Shown: positions 1 to 9,009, numbered from the stretch's first letter. The stretch: 48,525 nt of DNA from an uncultured Bacteroidota bacterium (GCA_902802755.1 CADCNH010000017.1:1-48525), one strand, 5' to 3'. Notes: generated by a model from the letters alone, not told the origin. Program-made: numbers and translations.

Positions 1-117
1 CGGCAATAAATGATATTTGACTTTGTGGAATTTGATTAGTGAATAAAAAATAACACTATTCTATTGTTAACATATTGTGTTTCAATAATTGAACAGGAAA
101 TTTTAGTAAAAGGCATT

Positions 118-837
118 ATGAATATTCAAAAGAAAAATGACGACTTGCCCGTCGTATATGATTCGGCAAGCATTACAAAGCGTAAATCGTGGGGAAATGG
201 TGAGATTATAGTGGCTGAAACAGGAATCCATGAGAAAACAAATATTCCGGAGTATTTCCGTACCAGCAATTATGCTATACTTTTCATCACACAAGGCACT
301 CTGAATGGGCGTTTTAACATGGTTGATATAGAGTTGAAAGCGCCAGCGGCTGTGTATATTTTTAACGATCATGTGCTGCATTATAATAGCAGTACCCAGG
401 ATTTGAAGGTTCGTCTGATTTCTTTTTCGTCTGTCATTGCTGATGAATTGTCGCTTTCGCTGCCGTACGACAAAATGTACTTGGCATACGTTCGTCCTGC
501 CGCACAGCTTGACGAATTAAGCATGCGGACTTGTTTGCATTACCTTGACCTTTTTGAAGATTTGATGCAGATGGATTCTCCTAACAGGCGCACGACCCTC
601 ATACAACTCATCCGTTCTCTCGTGTCTTTTCTCTTTGATTTTTATACGGGTAGCATCTCCTTGCAGAAACCCGTTTCCCGTTCAGAGGAGTTGGCGGGAC
701 TTTTTCTTTCGCTGGTTGATATGTACTGTCATGAACATCATCATATCAAATGGTACGCTGATAAACTACATTATACGCCCATATATTTATCCAATGTGGT
801 GAACTTTTTTCCGCCGTGCAGTGGGGGTGAGCCCTAG
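118..837 (+). pseudogene. AraC-family regulator, truncated in its DNA-binding domain
   Basis: The ATG at 118 gives a 239-residue product. Residues ~20-170 look like an AraC-type N-terminal cupin/arm domain that senses a ligand, and the segment near 205-230 (KWYADKLHYTPIYLSNVV) is the first helix-turn-helix of an AraC DNA-binding domain. The family normally has ~280-300 residues with two such motifs. Here the similarity stops right after SNVV and a short foreign tail (FFPPCSGGEP) leads to a TAG, so the second motif is missing. A TTG 54 bases further upstream would only add an unlikely leader. I infer that a rearrangement near position 800 removed the 3' end and that the product cannot bind DNA normally. 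The target genes are unknown. Confidence 0.7.
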
Positions 838-895
838 GGCGTTCAGAGAAGGGAAATGATTAATTATCTCTGTGAGACAATGTTTTTTTCTGTGA

Positions 896-991
896 TTTTT
901 CGCTTGATCGAAAAGTCACCAAAAGATCAAGCCGACTTCTTTTCTCCTACTTTTTCGCTTAATCGAAAAGTAGGCAAAAGATCAAGCTGAC
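896..991. repeat. Two tandem REP-like hairpin repeats
   Basis: Two 41-base copies (896-936 and 951-991) differ at 5 positions. Each contains an inverted repeat: gcttgatc (902-909) with gatcaagc (925-932) in the first copy, and gcttaatc (957-964) with gatcaagc (980-987), one mismatch, in the second. The loop is ~15 bases. They could be REP elements mobilised by a RAYT-type transposase elsewhere in the genome; no such gene is in this window. Confidence 0.6.
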
Positions 992-1392
992 GGTAAGTGC
1001 AGCCGCACGTGCCCGTTTCCCCTAACCGTCAGCTAGGCCAGCGCACGCATCGTCAAGGCTTAAATTATCTTATCTTATGTTGGCCTTGTACCCGCACGCA
1101 TTGTCAATGGACCGATGTTGCCATGAGTTTACCATAGCCATTGTTTGCAGGCTGAAGGCCTGCTGGCTGTCAGTTCTGGGCAACGCCCTGGGGAAGAAGT
1201 ACCGCCACCGAATCCCGTCAGGGATTCCATGTCGATAGATATGTGCATTATGTTTAATTTTGGTCGCGGCGCAGGTTGCGTTTGCACCGAAGCGATAAAT
1301 GTCCCGCCGCGAAAGTTAAATGCGAAAGCAGAGGAAATAATTATTATTTAGATGGAATTTATTTCGTCCGTTTTTAATCCAAAGATTTTATG

Positions 1393-1401
1393 TACCTTTG
1401 C
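1393..1401 (+). promoter_or_regulatory. Promoter -7 box of RES gene
   Basis: TACCTTTGC matches the Bacteroidota -7 consensus TAnnTTTG exactly and lies 73 bases before the ATG of the RES gene. The -33 region is weak. Confidence 0.6.
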
Positions 1402-1474
1402 AGGATAAAATAATATTGCTCGTTTCTCTTTGTTCGAACAAGTAACGAGTTTAATTCAAATTTGATAGTAGAAT

Positions 1475-2338
1475 ATGTTGTCTTCAAATTCAGATTACGA
1501 TATCGCCCGAAATCTTTGGGATTCTTTTTGCGATGAAGTAAAATACCAACATCGATTCTTTCCGTCGCATCTGATTCTCGATGGAATTAATACGATTGCA
1601 AAGAAAAATGAGATGACTATAAAACCTGGTTCGCTTTATTATCGTGCAAGAATTATAGATGATAATGCTTATAATGAGCACATGCTCACAAAATGTTTTG
1701 GACGAAACTCAACGGAAGAAGATCAGAAATGGTATAGAAATAAAGCCAATAAATTTAGGGGATTAAGTAAAGAAGGTTCTTATGTTCCGCCAAATCCGGC
1801 ATTGATAAGAGATGGGCGTTCAAACCCTAAGTTTATTCGATATTTGTATATGTCTGAAAGTCCAACAACAGCAGTGTTTGAAGTTCGTCCCATTTTGTTT
1901 AGTTCGGTTAATGTATCTGGAATTGAGGTGAAAGAACCATTGAGAATCACGAATTTGGCGGTAGATATAGATTGGGTTAATAAAAAGGAAAGGACTGTGG
2001 ATGAATGGTTGTTATGCTTTTTGCAATCGTCATTTTCATCACCGACAAATAATCCGGATGACTATATACCATCTCAAATTATTGCTGAGTATTGTAGGCA
2101 CATAGGATTCGATGGCATTAGGTATAGCAGTTCATTACATAGAGGTGGATATAATTTGACTATTTTTGATGTCTCCAAGTGTGAAGCTGTGTGTTCCACT
2201 GACCTTAGATTAGAAAATATGAAGATAAGTCTAAGGCCGGCTTTTGGTGCAGAAAATATTGATGGACAGTTTGAATACATTGTGGATAATATTCCTATGA
2301 AGTTTGATAAGAATAGTGGTCTATTAGTGGAAGTATAG
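1475..2338 (+). CDS. RES-domain protein, probable NAD-degrading toxin
   Basis: This 287-residue protein has the hallmarks of the RES family. The conserved Arg lies in YYRAR (55-59), the conserved Glu in AVFEVRP (E136), and the conserved Ser in GIRYSSSLHRGGYNL (about 218-220). Studied RES proteins such as MbcT break down NAD+ and are held in check by an Xre-type antitoxin encoded next to them. No Xre-like gene lies on either side here, and the protein is longer than typical ~150-200-residue RES toxins, with ~50 extra residues at each end. It has its own promoter at 1393 and sits next to other likely defence genes. I infer an abortive-infection type NADase effector or an orphan toxin. The family call is firm; the biological role is not. 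Confidence 0.8.
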   Translation: MLSSNSDYDIARNLWDSFCDEVKYQHRFFPSHLILDGINTIAKKNEMTIKPGSLYYRARIIDDNAYNEHMLTKCFGRNSTEEDQKWYRNKANKFRGLSKEGSYVPPNPALIRDGRSNPKFIRYLYMSESPTTAVFEVRPILFSSVNVSGIEVKEPLRITNLAVDIDWVNKKERTVDEWLLCFLQSSFSSPTNNPDDYIPSQIIAEYCRHIGFDGIRYSSSLHRGGYNLTIFDVSKCEAVCSTDLRLENMKISLRPAFGAENIDGQFEYIVDNIPMKFDKNSGLLVEV

Positions 2339-2349
2339 CCAACATTTGT

Positions 2350-2438
2350 ACTATCACTCACATATGGTGTGCTTTCTATACATTGCAGTGTTTTACACCT
2401 TGTGGGACTTTTTTTTGGATGAGGTGATGAGTGATAGT
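2350..2438. repeat. 89-base element with perfect 11-base terminal inverted repeats
   Basis: The ends actatcactca (2350-2360) and tgagtgatagt (2428-2438) are perfect reverse complements. Smaller complementary pieces lie inside (ggtgt near 2366 and acacc near 2395), so the whole could fold as one long hairpin. It lies between the RES stop and the ATPase promoter. It could be a small non-autonomous transposable element or a structured terminator/RNA. I see no clear target-site duplication. Confidence 0.45.
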
Positions 2439-2458
2439 AGTTATTCAAAATAAATATG

Positions 2459-2467
2459 TATTTTTGC
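2459..2467 (+). promoter_or_regulatory. Promoter -7 box of ATPase/TOPRIM pair
   Basis: TATTTTTGC fits the Bacteroidota -7 consensus and lies 22 bases before the ATG at 2490, so the ATPase/TOPRIM pair is probably transcribed separately from the RES gene with a very short leader. Confidence 0.55.
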
Positions 2468-2489
2468 AAAACAAATTGAAAGTAAATAT

Positions 2490-3872
2490 ATGTTGACGTA
2501 TATAAAAATAAACGGTTTTAAGTCATTTCAAGATTTTGAGATGACTTTCACTCCCCTGACAATTATTGCCGGGACAAATGCGGCCGGGAAAAGCAATTTG
2601 TTTGATGCATTGCGTCTTTTGTCCAGACTTTCAGAAGTTGATAAGATCCATACCGCTTTTCGTGAGGAACAAAGAGGTGACATGCATGAGCTTTTTACCC
2701 AATATGATAATGATGAATGTGCATCTACTATGGAGTTTGTTGTTGAAATGCTGGTTAACAAAGAGATTACGGATGCATGGGGCGCAACCGCTACTTTAAA
2801 ATACACAAGGCTGCGTTATGAGTTGAAAATCAAGCATTTCATCAATGATAACGGTTTGGAGGATTTAGAAGTTGTACATGAATATCTGAGTACTATAAAA
2901 CATAACGATGATCATTGGATAAAGCTCATTCCGCACAAACAAATGGAACTTTGGCGGCCTAAAGTTGTGACAGGCAAGCGCGGTGTTCCCTATATTGAAA
3001 CGAAAGTCGAAAACGGCATTCCTGTTGTTTATATTCCACAAGACGGGACTCATGGTAACAAACGTACCATTAATCTTCTGCATGCAAAGAAAACGATATT
3101 GAGCAGTTTTGATTCCGTAGATTTCCGGCACATACTCGCCGCAAAAGAGGAAATGAGGAGTTGGCAATTCCTTCAACTGAATCCTGAAGACTTAAGGCAA
3201 CCCACGAGTAAGAAAGACGGGGAGGACACCATTTCTTTCTCTGGGAAAAATTTAGCTGCAGCTCTTTATCGAATCAAACAAAAAGATCCATACTCTTTGG
3301 TGGAAATTTCAAGAAAACTGAGCAGTTTTATCCCGAATTACACTGAAGTTGAAGTGAAAGATGATGTTGAGAACAAGCAATATGTTATCTATCTAAAAGG
3401 AGAAGATGGTAAAGAATATTCTTCAAGAGTTCTTTCGGAAGGGACACTTCGGATGCTCGCATTGTGTATCTTGGAACAAGATGACAAACACACAGGTCTT
3501 TTGTGTTTTGAAGAGCCGGAAAACGGCATTCATCCGTTTCGAATCAAAACAATGGTTGACCTGTTGAAAGATTTGTCAACAGATTTCGCAGATTCGAAAA
3601 TGCCTTTAAGACAAGTCATTGTCAACACGCATTCCCCGTTGCTTGTCAATATCATTCATAAGCACTGGGTGAAAGACCTCAATGTTTCGCTTCACTTTGC
3701 TGAAATGCGGACCAGAATACAGGAGATAAACGGGAAAAAACAGAAAACAAAGTTCACGACCATTCTTCCGGTGGCAAAAGACGGTCAACTGTCGTTGCCT
3801 ATCTCTGAACAGGACAAAAAGGTCTCCATCCTTACCGTAAACGAATATCTAACCTCATTAAACGGAGAATAA
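2490..3872 (+). CDS. ABC/OLD-type AAA ATPase (AAA_21-like), first gene of a two-gene system
   Basis: This 460-residue protein is an SMC/RecF/OLD-like ATPase without a transporter part. It begins with the typical LTYIKINGFKSF strand. Walker A is GTNAAGKSN (28-36), an ABC-like signature is LSEGTLRML (315-323), Walker B is LLCFEEPENGIHP (337-349) and the switch histidine is in NTHSP (H381). Residues ~60-310 form the variable insert between the two halves of the ATPase. The next gene starts 2 bases after its stop and encodes a TOPRIM-like protein. ATPases of this class act as sensors in two-gene anti-phage systems such as PARIS (AriA) and as one half of OLD nucleases. I infer the same sensor role here; the trigger is unknown. 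Confidence 0.8.
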   Translation: MLTYIKINGFKSFQDFEMTFTPLTIIAGTNAAGKSNLFDALRLLSRLSEVDKIHTAFREEQRGDMHELFTQYDNDECASTMEFVVEMLVNKEITDAWGATATLKYTRLRYELKIKHFINDNGLEDLEVVHEYLSTIKHNDDHWIKLIPHKQMELWRPKVVTGKRGVPYIETKVENGIPVVYIPQDGTHGNKRTINLLHAKKTILSSFDSVDFRHILAAKEEMRSWQFLQLNPEDLRQPTSKKDGEDTISFSGKNLAAALYRIKQKDPYSLVEISRKLSSFIPNYTEVEVKDDVENKQYVIYLKGEDGKEYSSRVLSEGTLRMLALCILEQDDKHTGLLCFEEPENGIHPFRIKTMVDLLKDLSTDFADSKMPLRQVIVNTHSPLLVNIIHKHWVKDLNVSLHFAEMRTRIQEINGKKQKTKFTTILPVAKDGQLSLPISEQDKKVSILTVNEYLTSLNGE

Positions 3873-3874
3873 TC

Positions 3875-4549
3875 ATGGCGGCGAGACAGGTTTTTGTTGG
3901 ATTCACGACAGAAGGAAGTACTGATGTTCGTTTCTTGAGGAAGATCATAGAAAGGTCTTTTGAGGAAATAGCGTACGAGTGTCAGGGAGATGTGGAGCCC
4001 GTTGTTTGGTCATTGGATGTTGACAAGAAAGACCTTTCTTATAGTGAATACGCATTGAAAGCTGCACAACAAGGGGTTGATGAGATAGGGATGATGATTC
4101 TTTGCATACATTCAGATGCTGATGACGCTACAAATCAAAATGTACTTGAAAATAAAATTGCACCGGCACTGGAGCTAATCAATGCCCAAAGCGATGACTC
4201 CACGTGTAAAATACTAGTCCCAGCGATCCCGGTTCAAATGATGGAATCATGGATGTTGGCAGATAAAGACTTGTTAAAGAACGAGATTGGGACTACAAAA
4301 ACAGATAATGAACTCGGAATTAACCGCTCTCCCGAATCCATCACAGACCCTAAGACTGTAATTGAAGAAGCCATTAGAATAGCACGACAAGAAAAAACAA
4401 GACGTAGAAGAAAAGAGTTGAGAATTAGTGACCTGTATCTTCCAGTTGGACAAAAAGTGTCGATTGACAAACTGAAAGAACTCCCTTCATACAGACGGTT
4501 TCAAGAAGATATCAGACAAGCCTATCGGGAATTGCATTTAATGAAATAA
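3875..4549 (+). CDS. DUF4276-like / TOPRIM-type protein, partner of the ATPase
   Basis: This 224-residue protein starts 2 bases after the ATPase gene, so the two are almost certainly co-translated. Two acidic signatures stand out: FTTEGSTDVRFL (residues ~10-21) and LCIHSDADD (~76-84). They match the EGxTD and DxD pattern of DUF4276/DUF4435-like proteins related to the metal-binding TOPRIM fold of OLD nucleases. In PARIS the equivalent gene (AriB) is a TOPRIM nuclease released by the ATPase. By analogy this would be the effector that cuts nucleic acid when the ATPase senses infection. A basic stretch (QEKTRRRRKELR, ~170-181) may bind nucleic acid. The family assignment is fairly confident; the nuclease role is inference. 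Confidence 0.7.
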   Translation: MAARQVFVGFTTEGSTDVRFLRKIIERSFEEIAYECQGDVEPVVWSLDVDKKDLSYSEYALKAAQQGVDEIGMMILCIHSDADDATNQNVLENKIAPALELINAQSDDSTCKILVPAIPVQMMESWMLADKDLLKNEIGTTKTDNELGINRSPESITDPKTVIEEAIRIARQEKTRRRRKELRISDLYLPVGQKVSIDKLKELPSYRRFQEDIRQAYRELHLMK

Positions 4550-4551
4550 TC

Positions 4552-4665
4552 GTCTTCGATTGCCAAACCCGCACCTACCTCCACGACAAATCGACGGGGC
4601 CGTACCTTTATGGGGATTTGTATGTGGCGGATGAGTTTATGAGGGAGAAGGGGGATGGGGTGTAG
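4552..4665 (+). pseudogene. C-terminal remnant of a lost GC-rich gene
   Basis: An open stretch of 37 codons ends in TAG at 4663-4665 and reads as a protein tail (TRTYLHDKSTGPYLYGDLYV then ADEFMREKGDGV). It has no start codon near its beginning and is distinctly GC-richer than the genes on both sides, resembling the restriction operon further right. It is probably the 3' end of a gene whose front was replaced by the ATPase/TOPRIM pair. I cannot name the family. Confidence 0.4.
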
Positions 4666-4750
4666 AGAAATTTGCAAGTGAGTTGATGAAAAATGTCATA
4701 TTTTCTGTTCATACTTATTGGATTTACAAAGAAAATCAAAAAATTGAAAT

Positions 4751-7700
4751 ATGAGTATCTATGTATATATTCTTATTTTTCTAGGAGTTATTGCATTAGG
4801 CTGGGTAATAGTTTTTATATTCGATTATCTTTTGTATAAAGGCGTTTTGCAACTTATCGTAAGAAAGTCAAAGCAAAATCTTGACACGAATAAATTAAAA
4901 GAAATTTTCCAAAAAATAATGGAGAGCCACAGACAAAAATGGGCTTTCCAAACCTATCTAGGTGCGGTAACCACCATCATTAGCATAGGAGGATGGATAC
5001 CTTTTTTGAGGGCAGATTTATTTGTGGTCAATGAAAACGGGATCATAGACCTAAAACTGCTTGCAGATAATAGCATACCGTATCCTGTTTTGATAGCAGC
5101 AATGGTTTTAGTAACGCTTGGATACTTTACATATCTTTATTTCTCGAATAAAAAATACCGAAGTGACATTCTCAAATCTGCTGCTAGATTAATTAATGAA
5201 CAGTTTCTGTTTGTTCCGACTCAAGATTGGTTTAAAACCAAGTCGGAGCTTCATATTAAGAATCTCGGGAAGAAAATAGACTTGAGTATTAATTTTAAGT
5301 ATGAACTGTTTGAAGATGCTTTTGCCTCAACGTGTCGTGACGAAAGACTAACACGGAGATTTTCAGGAGAAAGGTCTATCTTATTAAAAGATTTTGCAAG
5401 ATGCAGGGATCATTATGAAAAAAAACTCGACACAATAGAACTTCAAGCGATCACAGAAGCCATAAACCAAATAATAGACAATTTGTCTCTCAAACATTTG
5501 GATGAGAAAGGACTGAGAATCATTGAGCAGAGCATTGAGAAAGCAGAAAACGGGTTCAAAACTGCAATAGAAAACAAAAAGATAAGATATGATGATTATG
5601 ACTATACTAATGTCCATTCTGCTCTAGGCAAAATACGTGCGCATATAGATAACCCTTGGATACAAAGTATAAAGGGTCAATCGCTGCTTGTATATGGAAA
5701 GGGGGGTTACGGAAAGACTCATTTGCTAGCAAAAATAGTTCAAAAGAGATTGGAAGAAAAACTGCCAACCATTTTTTTCATAGGTCAGGTGATAACAGAT
5801 ACCAGTATCCCAATGGAGCAAGTTCTTGAAACGCTTGATTTAAAATGCAAGAAAGAGACATTTTATCAAGCATTAGACGACTATGGAGAAAAGCATGGCA
5901 GAGTATTGCTGGTTATAGATGGTATTAATGAAGGTATAGGGCTGTCTCATTGGAAAAATCATTTGCTCCCTTTATTTAATGAGATAGAACCATATCGGAA
6001 TATAGGCTTAATAGTTTCAGTTAGAACTAATGGCGGAAATAGTTGGATAAATCGCTTTATTCGGGAGGAAGGGTTCCCCTCTTATCAGCATAGAGGATTT
6101 GAACAAAATGTGTCAGGAGCGGTTGAATATATGTTTAAATCATTTTCAGTGCCATTACCAGCATGGCCAATATTAAGTAGTGAATTTCGTAATCCTATGT
6201 TGCTAACTATTTTTTGTCGATCACATCAAGGCGACAAAAATTCCCCTCCACATGAGACCAGATTGGAAATTATAGAACACTATATTAAACACTTCAATGA
6301 GCGACTCAGTTCTTTTTTTCATTATTCCTCATCAATCACAGTCTTACAAGATGTTTTGCATGACATAGCCGCCACGATGATTGACAAAGGGAGCCGTTGG
6401 AAATTATCGCAATCAGACCTGATGGAAATTTTGGGTCGGAATCAGACTATTGGAAATGATGCACATAAATATCTGAATGCTTTGGTGGATGAGGGATTGT
6501 TGAATGAATACTATTTTTCGGAAGATAAGCATTATTATTCTTTTGGATATGACACTATGAGCGGTTTCCTAATTGCTACCACCATGGTAGAGAAACAAGA
6601 TATTAGTGGCGATTTGTTATATGATGAAGTTGTGGTTGAGGCTTTAACAGATGTTGTGCCTGCAAAGACTGGCAAAGAGATATTCGAAGTTATCAGCGAA
6701 GAGAATTGTGGGTTTTCTCTATTGGAAATGTTTGTGGAAGGACTACCCATGAGAAATGACCTCACTGAAACGGGTGCAAGAATTTTGAAAGATTACTTAG
6801 AAAAACGTCAATTGCCTCAAGTGTTTGATATTATTTCTAGGGTACCATATCATCAGGACTGGCCACTGAATGCCAATGTACTTGATGAGCTTTTGAAACA
6901 AATGCAACTGGTTCAACGTGATGCCGAGTGGACAACAATTGTATCGGGATATACTGTTATAAAAGACAATATCTCTGTACTCGTTTCTTGGGCATGGTCT
7001 GCTTCAAATGATGTGGTTGCTCATTTGGATAAAGAAAAATTACTACTTATTTGTCGTCAATTAATATGGACACTATCTACTACAGATTTGTCGCTGCGAG
7101 ATAGGTCGACAAGAGCATTGGTGAATTTGTTGAGAAATGAATGTGACTGTCTTTTAAGGTGTTTGGAGGACTATTGCGATATAAATGATGATTATATAGT
7201 TGAGCGCCTTTTTGCGGTGGCTTTTGGCTGTTGCACAAGTAACCAGAGTGATAAATATGTTCGGAAAGTTGCTCTGTCAACGTACGATCATCTGTTCAAA
7301 GGAGGTAACCCAAGAGAAAATATACTAGTTAGGGATTTTGGGAGGAGTATTATTGACTATGCTTTGTCTTTGGGATGTAAGCTAAATATAGAAAAAGAAA
7401 AGGTAATTGGTCCATATTGTAAAGAAAAGAAAAACGTTGAAGTGCCAACCGAAGAAATAAAGAAATATGAGTTGGACTTTGATATCACTTCAGACAAGGA
7501 GCTGTATTATGCACAAAGTAACATTATGTACTCAATGCGCACAGAATACAGCTCGCGAGGTTTATATGGTGATTTTGGCCGCTACACATTCCAAGCTTTA
7601 CTTGACAATTGGGATGAAGATATAGAGCAAGTGTCTAACTACGCCATCAAGTATATTTTTGAAGAGTTGGGATATGATGCAAATGTATTTAAGAAGTTTG

Positions 7701-8860
7701 ATGGACAGCATTCAAGTCAATTCAGAAATAAGAATTCAATAGAGCGAATAGGCAAAAAGTATCAGTGGATAGCTTTGCATAAAGTTGCGGCAATTCTTGC
7801 AGACAATCACTATGGGGAGCCTAATGAAAAAAGAAGTTGGCGAGGTCCGATGAATATAAATGTTCGCAAATTCGACCCCACTCTGTTTATGAATCCTGAT
7901 ATGCTTGACTATATTGATACTTTGCCAAAATATGAAGTTCCAGAATACGATTTGAGCCACGATGACGATGAAAAATGGATGAGGAACTGGCGCAAAATGC
8001 CTAATGTGAAAGAATACATCGAGTATGAATTAGGTGGAAATACTTGGATAAACTTATATTCGTACTATACTGTATCGTCTATCAATCAGCTTGATATGTC
8101 ATTAATGGCAGGAAAAAATGAAAGAGAAATATGGTCATTTGTACAGGCTTTCATGGTAGATGGGAGGGATAGGAGACATCTTTGTCGGTTAATACATAAA
8201 GAAGGGTTGGGTGGCAGATCTTCTTCAGAAAACAGCGAGGTGTATTCAATTTATTACAGGGAATATTATTGGTCAGATTATTATAAGTCCGAGGTGGAAG
8301 GGGCGGGTTTAACCAATCGTGTGTTTGAGTTAGATAGAAAGATTACAAACATTCAGGTACAGCCAGCTTATCTTTTGTATTCTATCAGCGAATATTCTGA
8401 TGCATCATTGACAGAATCCCAGGAAGTAATTATGCCATCACCTTACCTGTATAAAGGGATAGGGATGGGATTCTCTATAAATGATGGTGTATGGTTGGTG
8501 GGAAACGGTGTTGTCGCTTGTTATGATAGTCATTGGGTGCATGGAGGCCAAGGGTGCCTGCTGATACGTAAGGATTTGTTTCTGGACTATTTGAAAAAGA
8601 TTCAAGTGGGTGGTTATGTGTGGATGGATGAAAAGGGATGTCTACATAGTAAATTTCGATCATACGAAGAAAAATGGCGTGATAAACTGAAGAAGAAGGT
8701 GAGTGCGTGGATGAATGCACCTGTTAAACGCACTAAACTGTTTCTATATAATCACGGACTACTGAAAATAAATAGTATGGAGGCTAAATGGATAATGACG
8801 GAGATAGATTACAAAAAGCTAAAGCATCATTTGAAGGATAAACCATCAGATAAGGAATAA
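4751..8860 (+). CDS. Membrane-anchored STAND NTPase, probable defence protein
   Basis: A single 1369-residue protein. The N-terminus has three predicted membrane segments (about 4-29, 68-86 and 110-131) and then a helical linker. A P-loop NTPase domain follows with Walker A GKGGYGKTH (316-324) and Walker B VLLVIDGINEG (385-395). The Asp followed by NEG is typical of STAND-type NTPases used as sensors in Avs/bNACHT-like anti-phage proteins. The remaining ~800 residues have no motif I recognise; they may be helical repeats plus a C-terminal recognition region. In such proteins the N-terminal module is the effector and the C-terminal part recognises phage products, so a membrane module suggests killing by membrane damage. 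The gene is AT-rich and stands alone between a gene remnant and the restriction leader. The fold is clear; the exact family and role are inference. Confidence 0.7.
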   Translation: MSIYVYILIFLGVIALGWVIVFIFDYLLYKGVLQLIVRKSKQNLDTNKLKEIFQKIMESHRQKWAFQTYLGAVTTIISIGGWIPFLRADLFVVNENGIIDLKLLADNSIPYPVLIAAMVLVTLGYFTYLYFSNKKYRSDILKSAARLINEQFLFVPTQDWFKTKSELHIKNLGKKIDLSINFKYELFEDAFASTCRDERLTRRFSGERSILLKDFARCRDHYEKKLDTIELQAITEAINQIIDNLSLKHLDEKGLRIIEQSIEKAENGFKTAIENKKIRYDDYDYTNVHSALGKIRAHIDNPWIQSIKGQSLLVYGKGGYGKTHLLAKIVQKRLEEKLPTIFFIGQVITDTSIPMEQVLETLDLKCKKETFYQALDDYGEKHGRVLLVIDGINEGIGLSHWKNHLLPLFNEIEPYRNIGLIVSVRTNGGNSWINRFIREEGFPSYQHRGFEQNVSGAVEYMFKSFSVPLPAWPILSSEFRNPMLLTIFCRSHQGDKNSPPHETRLEIIEHYIKHFNERLSSFFHYSSSITVLQDVLHDIAATMIDKGSRWKLSQSDLMEILGRNQTIGNDAHKYLNALVDEGLLNEYYFSEDKHYYSFGYDTMSGFLIATTMVEKQDISGDLLYDEVVVEALTDVVPAKTGKEIFEVISEENCGFSLLEMFVEGLPMRNDLTETGARILKDYLEKRQLPQVFDIISRVPYHQDWPLNANVLDELLKQMQLVQRDAEWTTIVSGYTVIKDNISVLVSWAWSASNDVVAHLDKEKLLLICRQLIWTLSTTDLSLRDRSTRALVNLLRNECDCLLRCLEDYCDINDDYIVERLFAVAFGCCTSNQSDKYVRKVALSTYDHLFKGGNPRENILVRDFGRSIIDYALSLGCKLNIEKEKVIGPYCKEKKNVEVPTEEIKKYELDFDITSDKELYYAQSNIMYSMRTEYSSRGLYGDFGRYTFQALLDNWDEDIEQVSNYAIKYIFEELGYDANVFKKFDGQHSSQFRNKNSIERIGKKYQWIALHKVAAILADNHYGEPNEKRSWRGPMNINVRKFDPTLFMNPDMLDYIDTLPKYEVPEYDLSHDDDEKWMRNWRKMPNVKEYIEYELGGNTWINLYSYYTVSSINQLDMSLMAGKNEREIWSFVQAFMVDGRDRRHLCRLIHKEGLGGRSSSENSEVYSIYYREYYWSDYYKSEVEGAGLTNRVFELDRKITNIQVQPAYLLYSISEYSDASLTESQEVIMPSPYLYKGIGMGFSINDGVWLVGNGVVACYDSHWVHGGQGCLLIRKDLFLDYLKKIQVGGYVWMDEKGCLHSKFRSYEEKWRDKLKKKVSAWMNAPVKRTKLFLYNHGLLKINSMEAKWIMTEIDYKKLKHHLKDKPSDKE

Positions 8861-8895
8861 CTCTAACTGTACCCAAACACCTTCTCAAAGAACAT

Positions 8896-8927
8896 TTTGC
8901 CATACAGAATTAATTCCGTATCTTTGC
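8896..8927 (+). promoter_or_regulatory. Consensus promoter of restriction operon leader
   Basis: TTTG (8896-8899), 19 bases, then TATCTTTGC (8919-8927): a perfect match to the Bacteroidota -33/-7 consensus. Transcription would start near 8935, giving a leader of ~230 bases before the first methyltransferase gene. Confidence 0.75.
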
Positions 8928-9009
8928 ACCCTAAAATAAAACAGAAACTAAAACCGAATAATCAGTATCAAACAAAAAAAGAATAGAAAAAATAACTAAC
9001 ATATTATAA

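Larger units (their letters stand above)
838..1474. other. Gene-free spacer with REP-like repeats
   Basis: No convincing gene lies here. It holds two REP-like hairpin repeats (896-991) and then GC-richer sequence with short palindromic pieces of the kind seen in Bacteroidales intergenic repeats. A 68-codon open frame at 1145-1351 has no recognisable protein character. The last 80 bases contain the promoter of the RES gene. Confidence 0.6.

Noticed and set aside
1145..1351. 68-codon open frame in the left spacer
   Set aside because: Its sequence is repeat-like and of low complexity at the end, with no start signals or protein character; it lies in a REP-rich spacer.
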